DNA of 64,000 bases. It comes from Planococcus citri (Eukaryota; Arthropoda; Insecta; Hemiptera; Pseudococcidae). Both the position numbers and the translations under genes were made by a program. How positions within the stretch are numbered: the stretch's first letter is position 1; each line of letters starts with the position of its first letter. Shown piece after piece: positions 12,555 to 23,257 of this stretch. The notes beneath the pieces are model-generated. The model was not told the origin of the DNA and made no database searches. It was given only the letters and a program-made list of their open reading frames with translations. The stretch lies in assembly GCF_950023065.1 (NCBI RefSeq), contig NC_088677.1:26371230-26435229 (forward strand), written 5' to 3'.

Positions 12555-12930
12555 ATGCAGAATATCTGCATCATAGTACTGACGCTGATACTAACTGGAC
12601 ATTTAAAATTCGTTTTCGGAAGTTTATTTTTAAACGATAATCACGCACAAAATCACTATAAATATCATCGCGATGACTTAGCCAACAAAGCTAAAGAACT
12701 GTTACAATCATTAAACGACGAAAGTTCGGATAATTTGTCGGATTTTTCCAAAAGTGAAACATCCAACGTTCGTTCATCAAATAACGTTTACGACGCGGTG
12801 GAAAATAAACTCGAATCTAAACCATCGAACGATGAAACATACAATGACGATGCTATCAGATTATTGTGGAATGTTTATGTTGATTATGTAAATGAAAAAT
12901 CCAAATCAAGACGGGAAAATTCAGATAATG
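12555..12930 (+). CDS. Gene A exon: signal peptide and N-terminal part of a secreted, prohormone-like protein
   Basis: The ATG has A at -3. It opens a reading frame with a clear signal peptide: a hydrophobic core (IIVLTLILTG, residues 6-15) and a small-residue cleavage region ending near FGS, residues 21-23. The remainder to about residue 125 is hydrophilic and rich in Ser, Asn, Asp and Lys, with no Cys and no known domain. The exon is cut by a consensus donor, AATG|GTGAGT, at 12931, leaving one base (phase 1). The open frame continues 110 bp past the donor, but that extension loses codon character. The phase and acceptor of 35377-35556 allow direct joining, which would give a protein of about 185 aa. 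The acidic spacer with a later Lys-Arg site suggests a neuropeptide or prohormone precursor. I do not recognise the family, and joining across 22 kb is inference. Confidence 0.6.
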
Positions 12931-13049
12931 GTGAGTTTTTACCTACGTTTTTAAATAATCACGAATACGTATTCAGTGTAGGTATCTACACCTACCTACT
13001 CTATTACAGGAGAAAGGTTGTAGAAAGGTCAAACTTCTGAAAATTATTC

Positions 13050-16000
13050 CAAAAAATTTACTTCAGCTTCAACAGGATGTCCTCTCCAGAAAAAATTCAG
13101 TCAACTAATCGCCCATCCATAAGAATAGGCACCCACTTTATACGGTTGTCCTCGAAACTCGAGAAGTGGTATTTGAGTAAAAAATCTTTTTGAAAGTTTG
13201 GTTTTAATTTCCCAGCCTTATATTTTATGAATGATTTTTTTTTTACCTTTTCATTTTTACGTTACTTTTTATTTTCGAGACTTGATTTATACTTAAATGT
13301 TTTATAAGTCTACGTTTATTCAGACAACCCACTTACACAAATTTTACCTGAACCGTTCTTTTCTACCTAGTATCTTACTTCCACTTATAAATACGCCCTT
13401 TATAATTTACTTCATTCTTTTTAGTACTTTCTGTCTGTTCTTCGAGACAAATGGCAATTTAAATACCGCAAATAAAATATGCACACGACGTTAATTTGAA
13501 AAAACATACGACTTTTCAACGGACTTAAATATTTTACCATACTACGTACAACTTGCTCTAAGGCAGAAATACATTATTCTGAAATAATTGTCATTTCACA
13601 TCTTCCGATTCTACCTCATTCGTATTTGTACTTCGAAATATCTAATTTTCGAGAGAAAAAAATCGATAAACTTAGGCAATATTTTACCAAACACCAAAAC
13701 AAAAATTCCACCGCTCTGACCAATTTCCAAGTTGAAACAAGATATCCCAGCAAATATGTAATTTTGTAACACATATTTCAAAAAAATTTACGACCAATGG
13801 ATGACTGAACGTATCATCGTTTTGTAAAAGCCACCGAATTAATTTATTAGTTCGTATATATATAGTATGGTTTTTTATGAAAAAAGTAAAATAAATTACC
13901 CAGCATGTTATCTAGGGTACGAAAAAAATTCTCCAGAGATTTTTATACTCGTGTATGAGTATTTCTACTAAGTGAAAATTACGTAAGAAGGGGTGAGAAG
14001 AGAGGTAACTTTTCAGCTAGCTATCCGTACATGTGTTGTACGCGTACAAAAGTAAAAGTTACGAGAGTATAGCGTGCCATCTAAGCAATTGTCAAGTTTT
14101 TTGTCATTAGCACATTGTGGCGTTGACAAGTGTACATTGTATTCATTTCCTGTACTGATAAGTTCTATAAACTCTGCGGCAGGTTTAGAAAAAAAGGCTA
14201 GCCGAATCATGCCATCTAATACGAGTATAAAATGTACTACATGTTTTATCGATCTTAAATACGAAGAAAATTACACGACGATAGCTCGAGGCAAAGTCTG
14301 AAAAGTGAATTTTATTAGGTAGGTAGAGGTACCATGTCTTTTTAATAAAGAAAGGTATTTATATATAATTTTTTTTTTTGAAAACTTGATCAAATTTAGA
14401 CTGATTACTAAAGGAAGTTTTTTTTTTAATAATCGAAACTTGTATTGTTCAGTTTTCATTAAATTCTTGTAAATTAAATGATAATGAAAAAAATTCAAAG
14501 TACTATTTCGCATTTTCTTTGTGTGGTATTTTTGCTACCAATTCGAGTATCTTATCTATCGTCAAATAAGATGAAAAACATGGATGCAAAAGATGAACGA
14601 TAAATAGGCTTCGTTATCACGTTGAAACGATCCAATGACGATGAACTCGTTCTTAAATGTTTACCAAAAAAAGTCTACCTTGTTAAAAAATAAAATAAAA
14701 TAAAGTCAAAGATACTTTGTATTTCGATAAAAGTTTAGGTACTTTTTGTATCATATTAAATTGATTCAAAAAGTAAACTTTTTAACACCGGTCACTTTTC
14801 AAAAGACTATAGGTAACCGTTCGTAAAAAGTTTTTCATGTTTTAGAAAATACGTCGACACCGATTTGAGCAATCTTCTATCATTTCCTCATTGGTTTCCT
14901 GTTTTTTGGAAATTATTTTCCTATCCTTATATGTACAACAAGGTGTTATCATCTCATATGATTTTACTTTTCAACTTTCCAATTTAACTGTTATCATTTT
15001 TTTATATGAAACGATCAAAGTGCTATTTGAAAGTTTTCCCAAGGTGAGAATGATGATGATGGAAGAAGGAGAGAGGAAGCTGTAGAAATACGATATCTTA
15101 TTCGATTGGAATCCATTGAGGATAAAAATCATCCTGTAATAGTCTGCATTTAGAAAACGAATTTCAATATGTCTGAGCTATAGAATTTCGCACCATAACA
15201 ATCATTCTAATAACAAAATCGAGTAACGAAAAAAGTCTTGTTCAAGTTGATAAATACTCGTATAGGTAACTTAAACAGAATAAAATGTTATTTTTACCTG
15301 TCTCATTTCAATTTTCTATGGGAATATTTTCAGAGAGCTTGCATTCGGCCATTCACGTTTTTCAGACCTGTAATTAAAATATCACAGTTTTAGGGTATTT
15401 TTTTAGAATTTGAATAAAATAAATGCATTTAGAACTATTCTACACCACAATAATTTATAGATGAGAAAATTCACAAGTAGGTGACTATTTACAAGAATAA
15501 AAACAAAAAAAAAAACTCTTTTACCCCAAAAATAAAATTGAACAAAACAAACATCAGATTTCATTGCTCTCACATGAAAATTTTTATTTATTTTTATCGC
15601 TTCCCCTTCATTTTAGTATAAAACATTCTCTATTTCTTTGGATACAACTTGTACATAATGAAAGTATGAGCTCCGCCATTTTTTTTGTTGGTTAAATTTT
15701 CATTTTTCATTGAAATTTTTTTGAGGTTGATCAGGAAAAAGTGGAGGAGATTCAAAAAAGTTACATGGGATTCAGCGAACACCGCCTCCTTTTCTTTGAA
15801 AGGTTAAAGAAAGATTTTTTTAATGGGTCGTTCTCGTAACTAAACACTTACATAACATCTTTATTTTTTTTGTTGAAAATTTTGTAATTTTGAATTTTAG
15901 CAGAAAAATGGAGAGAGAGAAAAAGGGGTTTGAAACAGAGAATACAAAATGTTTCACGATTTTCACATATAAGCACAAATTCTTCTCAAATCCCCGTCCT

Positions 16001-16200
16001 TCCCACTTCCCAAAAATTGAAAACCCGCCTCCACCGGTTTTTTAGAAATCTGTCATTTTTTTTCTTTTAGAACATCATTACGTGTTGTAGTCTCTTCGAG
16101 AAATTTTAAAGACCTGACTTCAATCCGGAAGGAGGAAAAGGAATTTTTTCGTCTTCAGCTCATTATTTAAAAAAAAAAAAAATGTCCAAGTTGAATATAA
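13050..16200. other. Intronic unique sequence
   Basis: AT-rich, with no exon, RNA gene or transposon ends recognised. The short frames here lack protein character. Confidence 0.4.
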
Positions 16201-16925
16201 AGTTGGAAAATATTTTCAAAAGTCACCTTTATTGTGGGGGGAGGGGGGTGCATGTGATCCTCAGACGGGTCCAACTACAAATCTAACATCATATTCGTGT
16301 TCAGCGAGTTCGATTAATATGATAACGATACCCATATTGTCAATCTTCATTCGCCCCAAAATTGGGGGAGGGGGTGCTTATGGCCCCAAAATTGAGGTTT
16401 CAAGAAGTTGATTGGTTTCATGCTAAATTTAAGAATTATATCACTGGCAATATCCCCTTTTTTTGGCAGAAAAAGATTTTGTGTACCAGAATTTGGGTTC
16501 GGAGATACGGCGGTTTCAAAGTTCCTTTTGTCAATATCTCCCCCCTGGGCGAGGGGAGCAACAAATTTTGAAAAAATCACATTGCTAGACTCATCAAATT
16601 TTTCATTAAAAACTCGTTGATGTATGATTTTTTTCTCCAAAAAAAAAATGTTTTTTCGCCATTGTGGGCGACGGAGGTGAGGTGGGGGAATTTTTTTGGC
16701 TCCAACATTTTTTTCAAAGGTACCCAACAATGTTTAATCAAAATTTTAAAAATCCGAGGAGAGGGGCATTTCACCTATTTACCCAGGAGATTCCTTCATT
16801 TTTCGATTTTCGGCGAATTTTTAGAAATCAAAATCAAATTATTTTCAGCAATTCGTGTAATTTTTTTAAACAATACTCGCAATAAAAATGATGGAAAAAA
16901 GACCTCGAATCAATAACAAATTCTC
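16200..16925. other. Low-complexity G/T and A/T tracts, probable old repeat
   Basis: The block CCCCAAAATTG with G-runs occurs twice near 16353 and 16383, and overlapping frames arise from A- and T-runs. No gene is seen. Confidence 0.35.
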
Positions 16926-17725
16926 CTGAACCTAATTTCACAACTTCCAAGCATTCTGGAGCTTTCAACGTAATTTCAATTCCTCATAGAAGGCGCGAAA
17001 ATCAACTTGGAAGCTGAAAATCGAGTTGTGGTTTGTTCTCGGCCCGTTTAACGAGTTTATGTACATTGGGTCTGATTTTTAGGTAAATACCTAAAAAGTT
17101 TTTTTTATATACCAGATTTAAAGGGGGAAAAAGTAAAAAAATTAAAAATTTTCTTTTCGTAGGTAAATTTTCGAAGTGAATACTTGTACTTTATCTCGTC
17201 TGAAACCACCCCCCCCCCCCCCAATCTAAAATTACACCATTTCATACTATGTATTCTAGAGCCTGCAACCGAATTTTCAATTTCTCCAAAATTTTAAAAT
17301 TTCTCCAGAAAGTAGGCAGTACACTTCGACGGCGTTTTCTTTGACCAGCTAAGGAAAAAAAATGGAAAAAATCGAAATTTTGGATTTGGAGGGCTAGTTC
17401 TAGACAAGACAAGATACAGCCATTCAATCGTGCAAATTTCAAAACTTTCCAGAGAAATTCAAAAATTCTGGCATATCAAAAATTGTGCGGAGACTCCAGG
17501 ATGCCAAAACATGGTGAAATTCGGTTCATGAGAGTTGATAATAGTTTCAGATCTGGTTTCCATAATTTTTACTAAACACAATACATATTTACCGAAAATA
17601 ATTAATTTTGGATTTTCAAAAATCCACCAAAAATCAAAAAATGAATTTGGAAAGCTGAAATTTTGGTTATGAGAGTTTCAGACGACCATTTTTCTAAAAA
17701 TCACAAGCCAGTTTGAATCGGAGGA
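16925..17725. repeat. Foldback-family copy, both orientations
   Basis: The forward part (about 16925-17450) has GCTGAAAATCGAGTTGTGG and GTTTAACGAGTTTATG. The later part (about 17460-17725) reads in the opposite sense, with GGTGAAATTCGG and GGAAAGCTGAAATTTTGGTT. This is the same head-to-head layout as 59113-60147. A run of more than 10 C near 17208 marks an internal boundary. Confidence 0.6.
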
Positions 17726-18049
17726 GGGCACAAAAGGCTCCAGGCCATACTCACAAGGAAGGTGCTTCAGTTGACATTCGCCAATTCAATGATTCTTGCA
17801 CCATTGGATACAGGACATCATCTGATTACAATGCAAATCTCAAGTACTGACCTGACACTTCTTTGATAAAATTTCAGACCATCTTTCAAAAACCTACACA
17901 CAACTCGAAACGTAGGTAATAAGACAACAATCCTTGGAAATATTTTTTTGAAAAATTGTATCTCATTTTCTCCGCCTCCTCTCATCTGAATTACTCTTGT
18001 AACAAGAAATGCTTCCATCACACTAGAAGCGCCTGGCAGCTATACACTG

Positions 18050-18262
18050 TTGATTTTATACTTAACGCAACTGACATTCTCAATCCAATTACGTAGGATT
18101 ATCTTTACGGTATTAATTCCTTTCAACTTTAATGAAATCTCAATTTCTTATGCAGATGATATCGTAATTTACATATACACTCGTAGGACGTCATCGTCGT
18201 ATAAGAACGCCACCGAATACAAGCAAGCATCAGATTTATCGCAATTAAATGCAAATATGTAA
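18050..18262 (+). pseudogene. Possible LINE RT scrap with YADD motif
   Basis: The frame includes SISYADDIVIYIYTRR followed by a spacer and ASDLSQLNANM. 'F/Y-ADDI..Y' followed by a helix is the catalytic block of non-LTR reverse transcriptases. The stretch is only about 70 codons and its upstream part does not look like RT, so this may be a short remnant or chance. Confidence 0.4.
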
Positions 18263-18299
18263 ATACGATTTCCCTATTTTATTTACGACGATAAACAAC

Positions 18300-19640
18300 G
18301 CAAAAAAAAAACACCCGACTTGAAAAAATCTTAACCCTTTTTCTTTGTCTCTAAAAAAAAAAAACTCGCACAGGAGGAGCAGACTACAGACAAAGAAAGG
18401 AGAAACAATTGTAAAAATTAATAAAGTTTCGTTACCTACCGCACCATGGGCGGCGGTGGTGTTATTAAAAAATTAAAACATTCGTAATCAATAACATGTC
18501 CGAGAATATTTGAATTGCTTTTGAAAAAATTACTTTTTACCCTCGCTCGTCAACACTTTTGGCGCGTAAACTCCTACACTTTCGACTTTGCAGTTGCGGC
18601 AAAGTTGTCGTTCGCAAGTTATACGCTGTGCGAAAAGTTTAAACGTCATTTTAATTACCATACGAGCGAGGGTTTCGCGGCGAATGTATCACATTTATAC
18701 GATAATCGATTAGGATAAATTTAAAACTAAACAAGATTAAATCGTATAAAAACACGACCCCTCGTTCGGTTCGATTCGCATACTTCATTGTTAGAACACT
18801 GATCGAATGCGCCGCGCCGCATTATAAATTAGTACGCTGAGAAAATTAATTTCGCGTCGCAAGGTCTTCTTCTTCTTTCTCTATAACAGCCTCTGTATAT
18901 TATATTTTAACCGGCCAAACAAACCCTGCTTCCCACAATGTATGGAGATGTTGTGTGAAAGACGAATCTACATAGTATTTAAACCATAATCGTATACGTG
19001 ACAAAAGTCAAGATACAAAGTTTGATAATTTTCACATTATTTTTCTTCACACGCTTCGATACATCATTCTAGTTGTTGTACGTTGACAAAAAATTAGGTA
19101 AACCCATCGGGGTGATAACACCTTTTTTAATGCATTAAATAGGTACGTAAATCAGCTTCTTTGATTGAACGTTCCAGCTTCTGCTTCTTGTTAAGACAGA
19201 AGCGACGACGACGTGCTGATGTAACTTCGCGCGCTTTTTTTTCGCGAAAAAAGCAAACAATGAGAAAAAACGTAACGTTGTGGGGAACCAACGTAGGATG
19301 GCCGATTTTTCCACCCGGAATCTGATGAATTTTTAAATTCAATGCGCTCGTACCGTCTCAAATGAATCATTTTTTTAAAAGAAAACTAGCTAAATTATTC
19401 AAAAACGTTGTTCGACCAGCCAATTTTTCAAAAAATAACGAATGAAAAATATGAAAAATTATAAATGCTGAGATTTACACCTACTTACCAATGTACATAC
19501 TTAGACCTATGAAGCCTATGAAGCCTACGAAGAAAGAAAACGAGCAAATCAAATACACTGACAAAGGTCCGCCGTTTTTGGAAACTAAAAAGCGCATGGA
19601 CTGAAACCCAAATTACTGAAATTTCAGCTACCTACCCAAA
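18300..19640. other. Intronic unique sequence with a GC-richer patch
   Basis: 18530-18880 is less AT-rich than its surroundings and holds an open + frame of 67 codons (18515-18718). No domain, splice signals or signal peptide support it. A conserved regulatory block is one possibility. Confidence 0.3.
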
Positions 19641-19925
19641 TTGGCTTTCCATTTTTGGCAAATTATGAGGTTTCTTCAGAAAAAATATACAGGTACCTAG
19701 ATATGTATTTATTTCTTAAAAATGACAACATATAATCTTGAAACTACATAATATTAACTCTCCCAAACTGAATTTCACCACAATTCTTGATTTTTGATTT
19801 TCCCAGAAGGCGTAGAAATTAATTTGGCAGCAAAACCCTAATTTTGGCTTATTTTTGATTTGTTTAATGAGTTTATTCACATATTTGGTCAGATTTCCAG
19901 GCAGACACCTCAAGTGGGGTTTTTT
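19640..19925 (+). repeat. Foldback-family partial copy
   Basis: It shares CCAGAAGGCGTAGAAATTAA, GCTTATTTTTGATTTGTTTA and GAGTTTATTCACAT with the family at 427-905 and 59113-61870. It ends abruptly at the LINE fragment that follows. Confidence 0.55.
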
Positions 19926-20575
19926 GATCAGAATAGGCAGAGTGGGTAAAGAACAGATTAGCTCTGCTCTTATCTCCTTCAGGATGTCTTCATTCCTTTT
20001 CCTATCGTGTCTTGTCTATCCTGCTATGGCCCACATGAATCTCATTTCCGCTTAGGTTACTCTGCTTTTTATATCCTTTCTCATTGTCCATGTTTTGCTT
20101 CCATACAGCAGCATTGTGGTCTTGCCAGAGTATTGTAGATTCTTATTTGGGTTTCAGTTCAGCTGACTTTTCTTGGAGGGATGGTTTAGTTTATTGCCTA
20201 ACTTACTCTCAGAAATTTGTTGATCTTAAGTTGTGTGTCAACCTCTCCTTCATAAGATAGCTCGCACCACAGACATTTAAATCTTCTGACTTGTTCTACC
20301 GGCAGTCCATTTACAACAAATTTATTGTGTATTGGCTCTTTCCCCTCAAAGGCCATCATTTTTGTTTTTAATGATGATATTTTCATTCCATATTTATCTG
20401 CTACTTTCTGAAGGTTGTACATCATTCTATGCAAGTCATCTTTGTTGTCAGCAAAGACTACCTGATCATCAGCAAACAGCAGGGTATTGATATGGGTTTG
20501 GCTGGGTTTTCAACCATTCTTTAATCATGTCGTCGCAGTAGATGTTGAACAGGCTACACCCCTATTGACAAGAAA
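19926..20575 (-). pseudogene. LINE reverse transcriptase fragment (palm/thumb)
   Basis: On the minus strand, starting near 20570, it reads CSLFNIYCDDMIKEWL, then (frameshifted) LLFADDQVVFADNKDDLHRM, YNLQKVADKYGMKISSLKTK and NGLPVEQVRRFKCL, and further on SGKTTMLLYGSKTW. The F-A-D-D catalytic box, the 'YGMKIS..KTK' block and the 'LLYGSE.W' block are diagnostic of non-LTR RTs of RTE/Nimb-like type. Stops and frameshifts make it non-functional. It is 5'-truncated at the MITE-like inverted repeat starting at 20581. Confidence 0.85.
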
Positions 20576-20580
20576 AACGC

Positions 20581-20863
20581 GGTTAGACCACCGACCTTTT
20601 ATTCTCCTCATCTGGACTGCTATTTAGTTGATGCAAACATTCCACATCATGTTTTTAAAGAACACTTCTGCGCATTGCGCAAACTCGTCTATTGCCTTAC
20701 CTTACCCAGCATATAGTCCAATATGGAAGTTACCTTACCCCGCGTATTCAATTCTTTAAAAAACGTGATTTGGAACAGTTGGAAGTTTGCATCAAATATT
20801 CGCATGATTTCTGATTGGAATAGCGGTCCAGATAAGGAATAAAAGGTCGATGGATTAGACACC
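20581..20863. mobile_element. MITE-like inverted repeat
   Basis: The left end GGTTAGACCACCGACCTTTT and the right end (AAAAGGTCGATGGATTAGACACC, read inverted) are imperfect inverted copies. Homology extends about 60 bp through CTCATCTGGACTGCTATT and TTGATGCAAAC. No transposase is present. It abuts the LINE fragment, so it may have inserted into it. The superfamily is unclear. Confidence 0.6.
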
Positions 20864-20930
20864 TAAAACTGAGATCACATTTTTGGAGCATTTATGCGCG
20901 TAATTGCTTTTATGAAAGACCCCCCCCCCC

Positions 20931-21209
20931 AGTGATCATTGAAATGAATAAACTCATTTTGTTTGATGTTGGAATTGTTTCATTTGCAGAAATATGCAAA
21001 AATGAGTACCAAAATACTAGATTTTAAAATAATTTCGGTATTGGTTTTCGGTATTTTGTACCGATTTTGAAATTATATTGGTATTTTCTAAATCGGTTTT
21101 TCATTTGTCAACTTATTGGTATCGGTTTTCAGTTTTTTCAATTTTTTTCAAAAATTAGGCGGTTTTGCCGGTATTGGTTTTTCGGTATCGGTATCGTTCC
21201 GCAACCCTG
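20931..21209 (-). mobile_element. Truncated copy of hAT-like MITE
   Basis: This is the inverse of the first half of 47294-47871: the blocks CATTTGCAGAAATATGCAAA, AAAATAATTTCGGTATTGG and the terminal CGTTCCGCAACCCTG are all shared. The right end is intact at 21209 and the left end is cut at a 10-base C-run. It is rich in 'TCGGTATTGGTTTT' reiterations. Confidence 0.7.
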
Positions 21210-21278
21210 ATTTCCCGGGATGTGTCTTTTCCTCCTGAACCCTTAATTCCACCACAGGGGTTGAGAACTGAAATAAAT

Positions 21279-21737
21279 TGTTGTGGTTTGGGAGATCTTT
21301 ACTTTGAGGGAGACCTCCGCAAGACCAGCGTGCATATAGTAAGCCCAGGGAACCTAAAACATGCCCGATATCCTTGCGAAAGATATCAAATTGCAGTGAT
21401 GTTGAGACACCTCATAAATGATCATAAGACCGCTAAATGTTCGTAATATTTTATTCACTTCTCTGGTATAACACACGCGAAGATTTATAATAAAATACAC
21501 TACACATTATTGAATAAAATACACTTGTAGTATCGACTACAAGCGGAAGCTCTGAACTTGCTACCTTACGCTAGCACCAGTGAAAATATACCTAACAAGC
21601 TTTCAAAGCTCGAAGCTCGGAGTGGCGCATCTCGAACTACTTCGATAGAGTGCACTACTCGTAAGCAGTGCTGCCACTCCGACAGGAACACAACTTCCCT
21701 CTAGGTGGAAGCTGCGGGCGCATCCCCTACCGGTACA
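21279..21737 (-). repeat. 3' LTR
   Basis: 459 bp, starting TGTTGTGG and ending CGGTACA on the + strand. It differs from the other LTR at three sites (in CTAAAAC[A/T]TGCCC, CCTAAC[A/G]AGC and TTTCAA[A/G]GCTC). On the sense strand it carries TATAAAT (21483-21489) and AATAAA (21450-21455), so promoter and poly(A) signals are about 30 bp apart. Confidence 0.95.
21450..21455 (-). terminator. Poly(A) signal AATAAA in 3' LTR
   Basis: AATAAA on the sense (minus) strand, about 30 nt downstream of the LTR TATA-like box. This is the usual arrangement for polyadenylation in the R region. It would end the genomic RNA of the element. Confidence 0.55.
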
Positions 21738-21757
21738 TATGCCCCGCTTCCATTGAA
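21738..21757 (-). promoter_or_regulatory. Candidate polypurine tract
   Basis: Immediately upstream of the 3' LTR on the sense strand the sequence reads AATGGAAGCGGGGCATA, a purine-rich block with one C and a terminal CATA. A second, similar block (AGAAGCGGGGCAGAGGGG) lies about 90 bp further upstream, near 21825-21842, and could act as an alternative plus-strand primer. The match to a classical PPT is only fair. Confidence 0.5.
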
Positions 21758-22635
21758 CAGCGTGGACATCGGAGATGCTGGATCATTGAAGCCAAAACTT
21801 GGCCAATCGGACAACGGACGGTAGGGCCCCTCTGCCCCGCTTCTATGAACCCGCAGCTTCCAAGATGTTGAATAGCTAGGTTCTTCGGCATCCATCCATG
21901 ACTTCCAACAAGTCGAATTTCCAATTTTGAAACATCTCTGCTGCTTTTTCACGGCACTAGCGACTTAAAATTACCTTAGGTGCAAACAATTTGTCATATA
22001 AGTATTAAAACAGGTTACACTTAGTCGCTAAAAAATGCCACAAAATTCACAAACACAAAATATTTACATAAAAAGCAGAGAAATGAGTGCAAATTAAAAT
22101 GCGCAAAAAATACGCGTTGAGGTGCGTTGCCACTTGTAAAAATGCTTCGCCGGAGTGATAATAGCTTGTTTACCAACACGAGATCAATGAACTCTTCTCC
22201 TGGAGTAATTAACAGGTACTTTTTTAATTAATTACGCGTTCCATATCGTATTTGTAGATGTTAAACTAACGATGATACTCTTCTTTTCCAGCAGCAACTT
22301 TCCCGAATTTGATCGGCGTCGAAATAAATTCACTGGAACTGAACGGAAGTGACTGTTTTTGAGTCAGCTCAACACTAAGGTAGATTTCTAACTTCTCTGC
22401 TAAATTTTCCAAAATTCTCATATGTTGACTGTTGCTAATCTCTGTTTATCTCCGTTCCAGGTATTTCAACGATATTTTCTCATCTCTGCTGAAGTAAGTA
22501 CCTCGTTTTTTCATCTCTATTTTCGCGTACCAAGTGATCTTGTTAACTTTAGATCATGTTGCGTTCGTTTTCTCTCGTGTTGTATTGGATTGGTCCCGCG
22601 TTATCGTCACGGACAGCTACTCGCTCGTTGCTATC

Positions 22636-22712
22636 CCCACACACAGCTGGGAACATTTGGCTATCTCCACTGACAGCTGGGAACATTTGTCTATGTACAC
22701 TGACAGCTGGCC
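22636..22712. repeat. 30-bp tandem repeat, about 2.6 copies
   Basis: Units share ACAGCTGGGAACATTTG plus a CTATC/CTATG block. The repeat lies in the noncoding 3' tail of the LTR element. Confidence 0.75.
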
Positions 22713-23257
22713 GGTTACAAATTTTTCGAGTTCGAAAGTTGCAACTTCTCTCATATTTTCGCGACTGAAAGCTTTCTCTCGTCTCTCTCGATCAAAGTTC
22801 CTCAACACACTCTCACGCGAATTTTTCAATTTCTCTTGGAAGCAGAAAAAAAAAACTTTACACATATTTACAAAAGTCAAATAAATAATCTAGTCACAAT
22901 TAAACAGTAACCATGAAAAATAATTTATTCCGAGTGCAACAACACATAAAAAAAAACAAACACAGATAATCCGCCTGTTCTAAACAAGTAAATACATTAA
23001 ATTATAAACGACGTAAAAATACCGCTCTGCACAATACAGCATCAATATAACGAATGACTGCTAGGATAGTACCGGTTGTGCATCGAAAATTTCCTAACAA
23101 TAGGTGAGTTTTTACAAAATGGCGAATTACCTAAATTAAATGTACCTAACTTATCTTATAATCTTATCAAAATGTTGCACTCGGATATGAAAGTATACTA
23201 ATCTACAAACATACTAAAAGTAGTTGGCCTTGAACGCAACAAAAGCTCATTTCTCAC

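Larger units (their letters stand above)
21738..23257 (-). other. Noncoding 3' tail of the LTR element
   Basis: About 1.5 kb between the pol stop and the 3' LTR. The longest sense frame is 87 codons (22617-22880), with no signal peptide, membrane segment or fusion-protein features, so there is no visible env. It contains a 30-bp tandem repeat at 22636-22712 (CAGCTGGGAACATTTG units) and several CAGAGA words in the sense RNA. Confidence 0.6.

Noticed and set aside
18515..18718. 67-codon frame in a GC-richer patch as an exon
   Set aside because: No acceptor or donor of quality at its borders and no domain; kept only as a note.
22617..22880. 87-codon frame as a possible env relic
   Set aside because: No signal peptide, Cys pattern, fusion peptide or membrane segment. 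It also covers the 30-bp tandem repeat.
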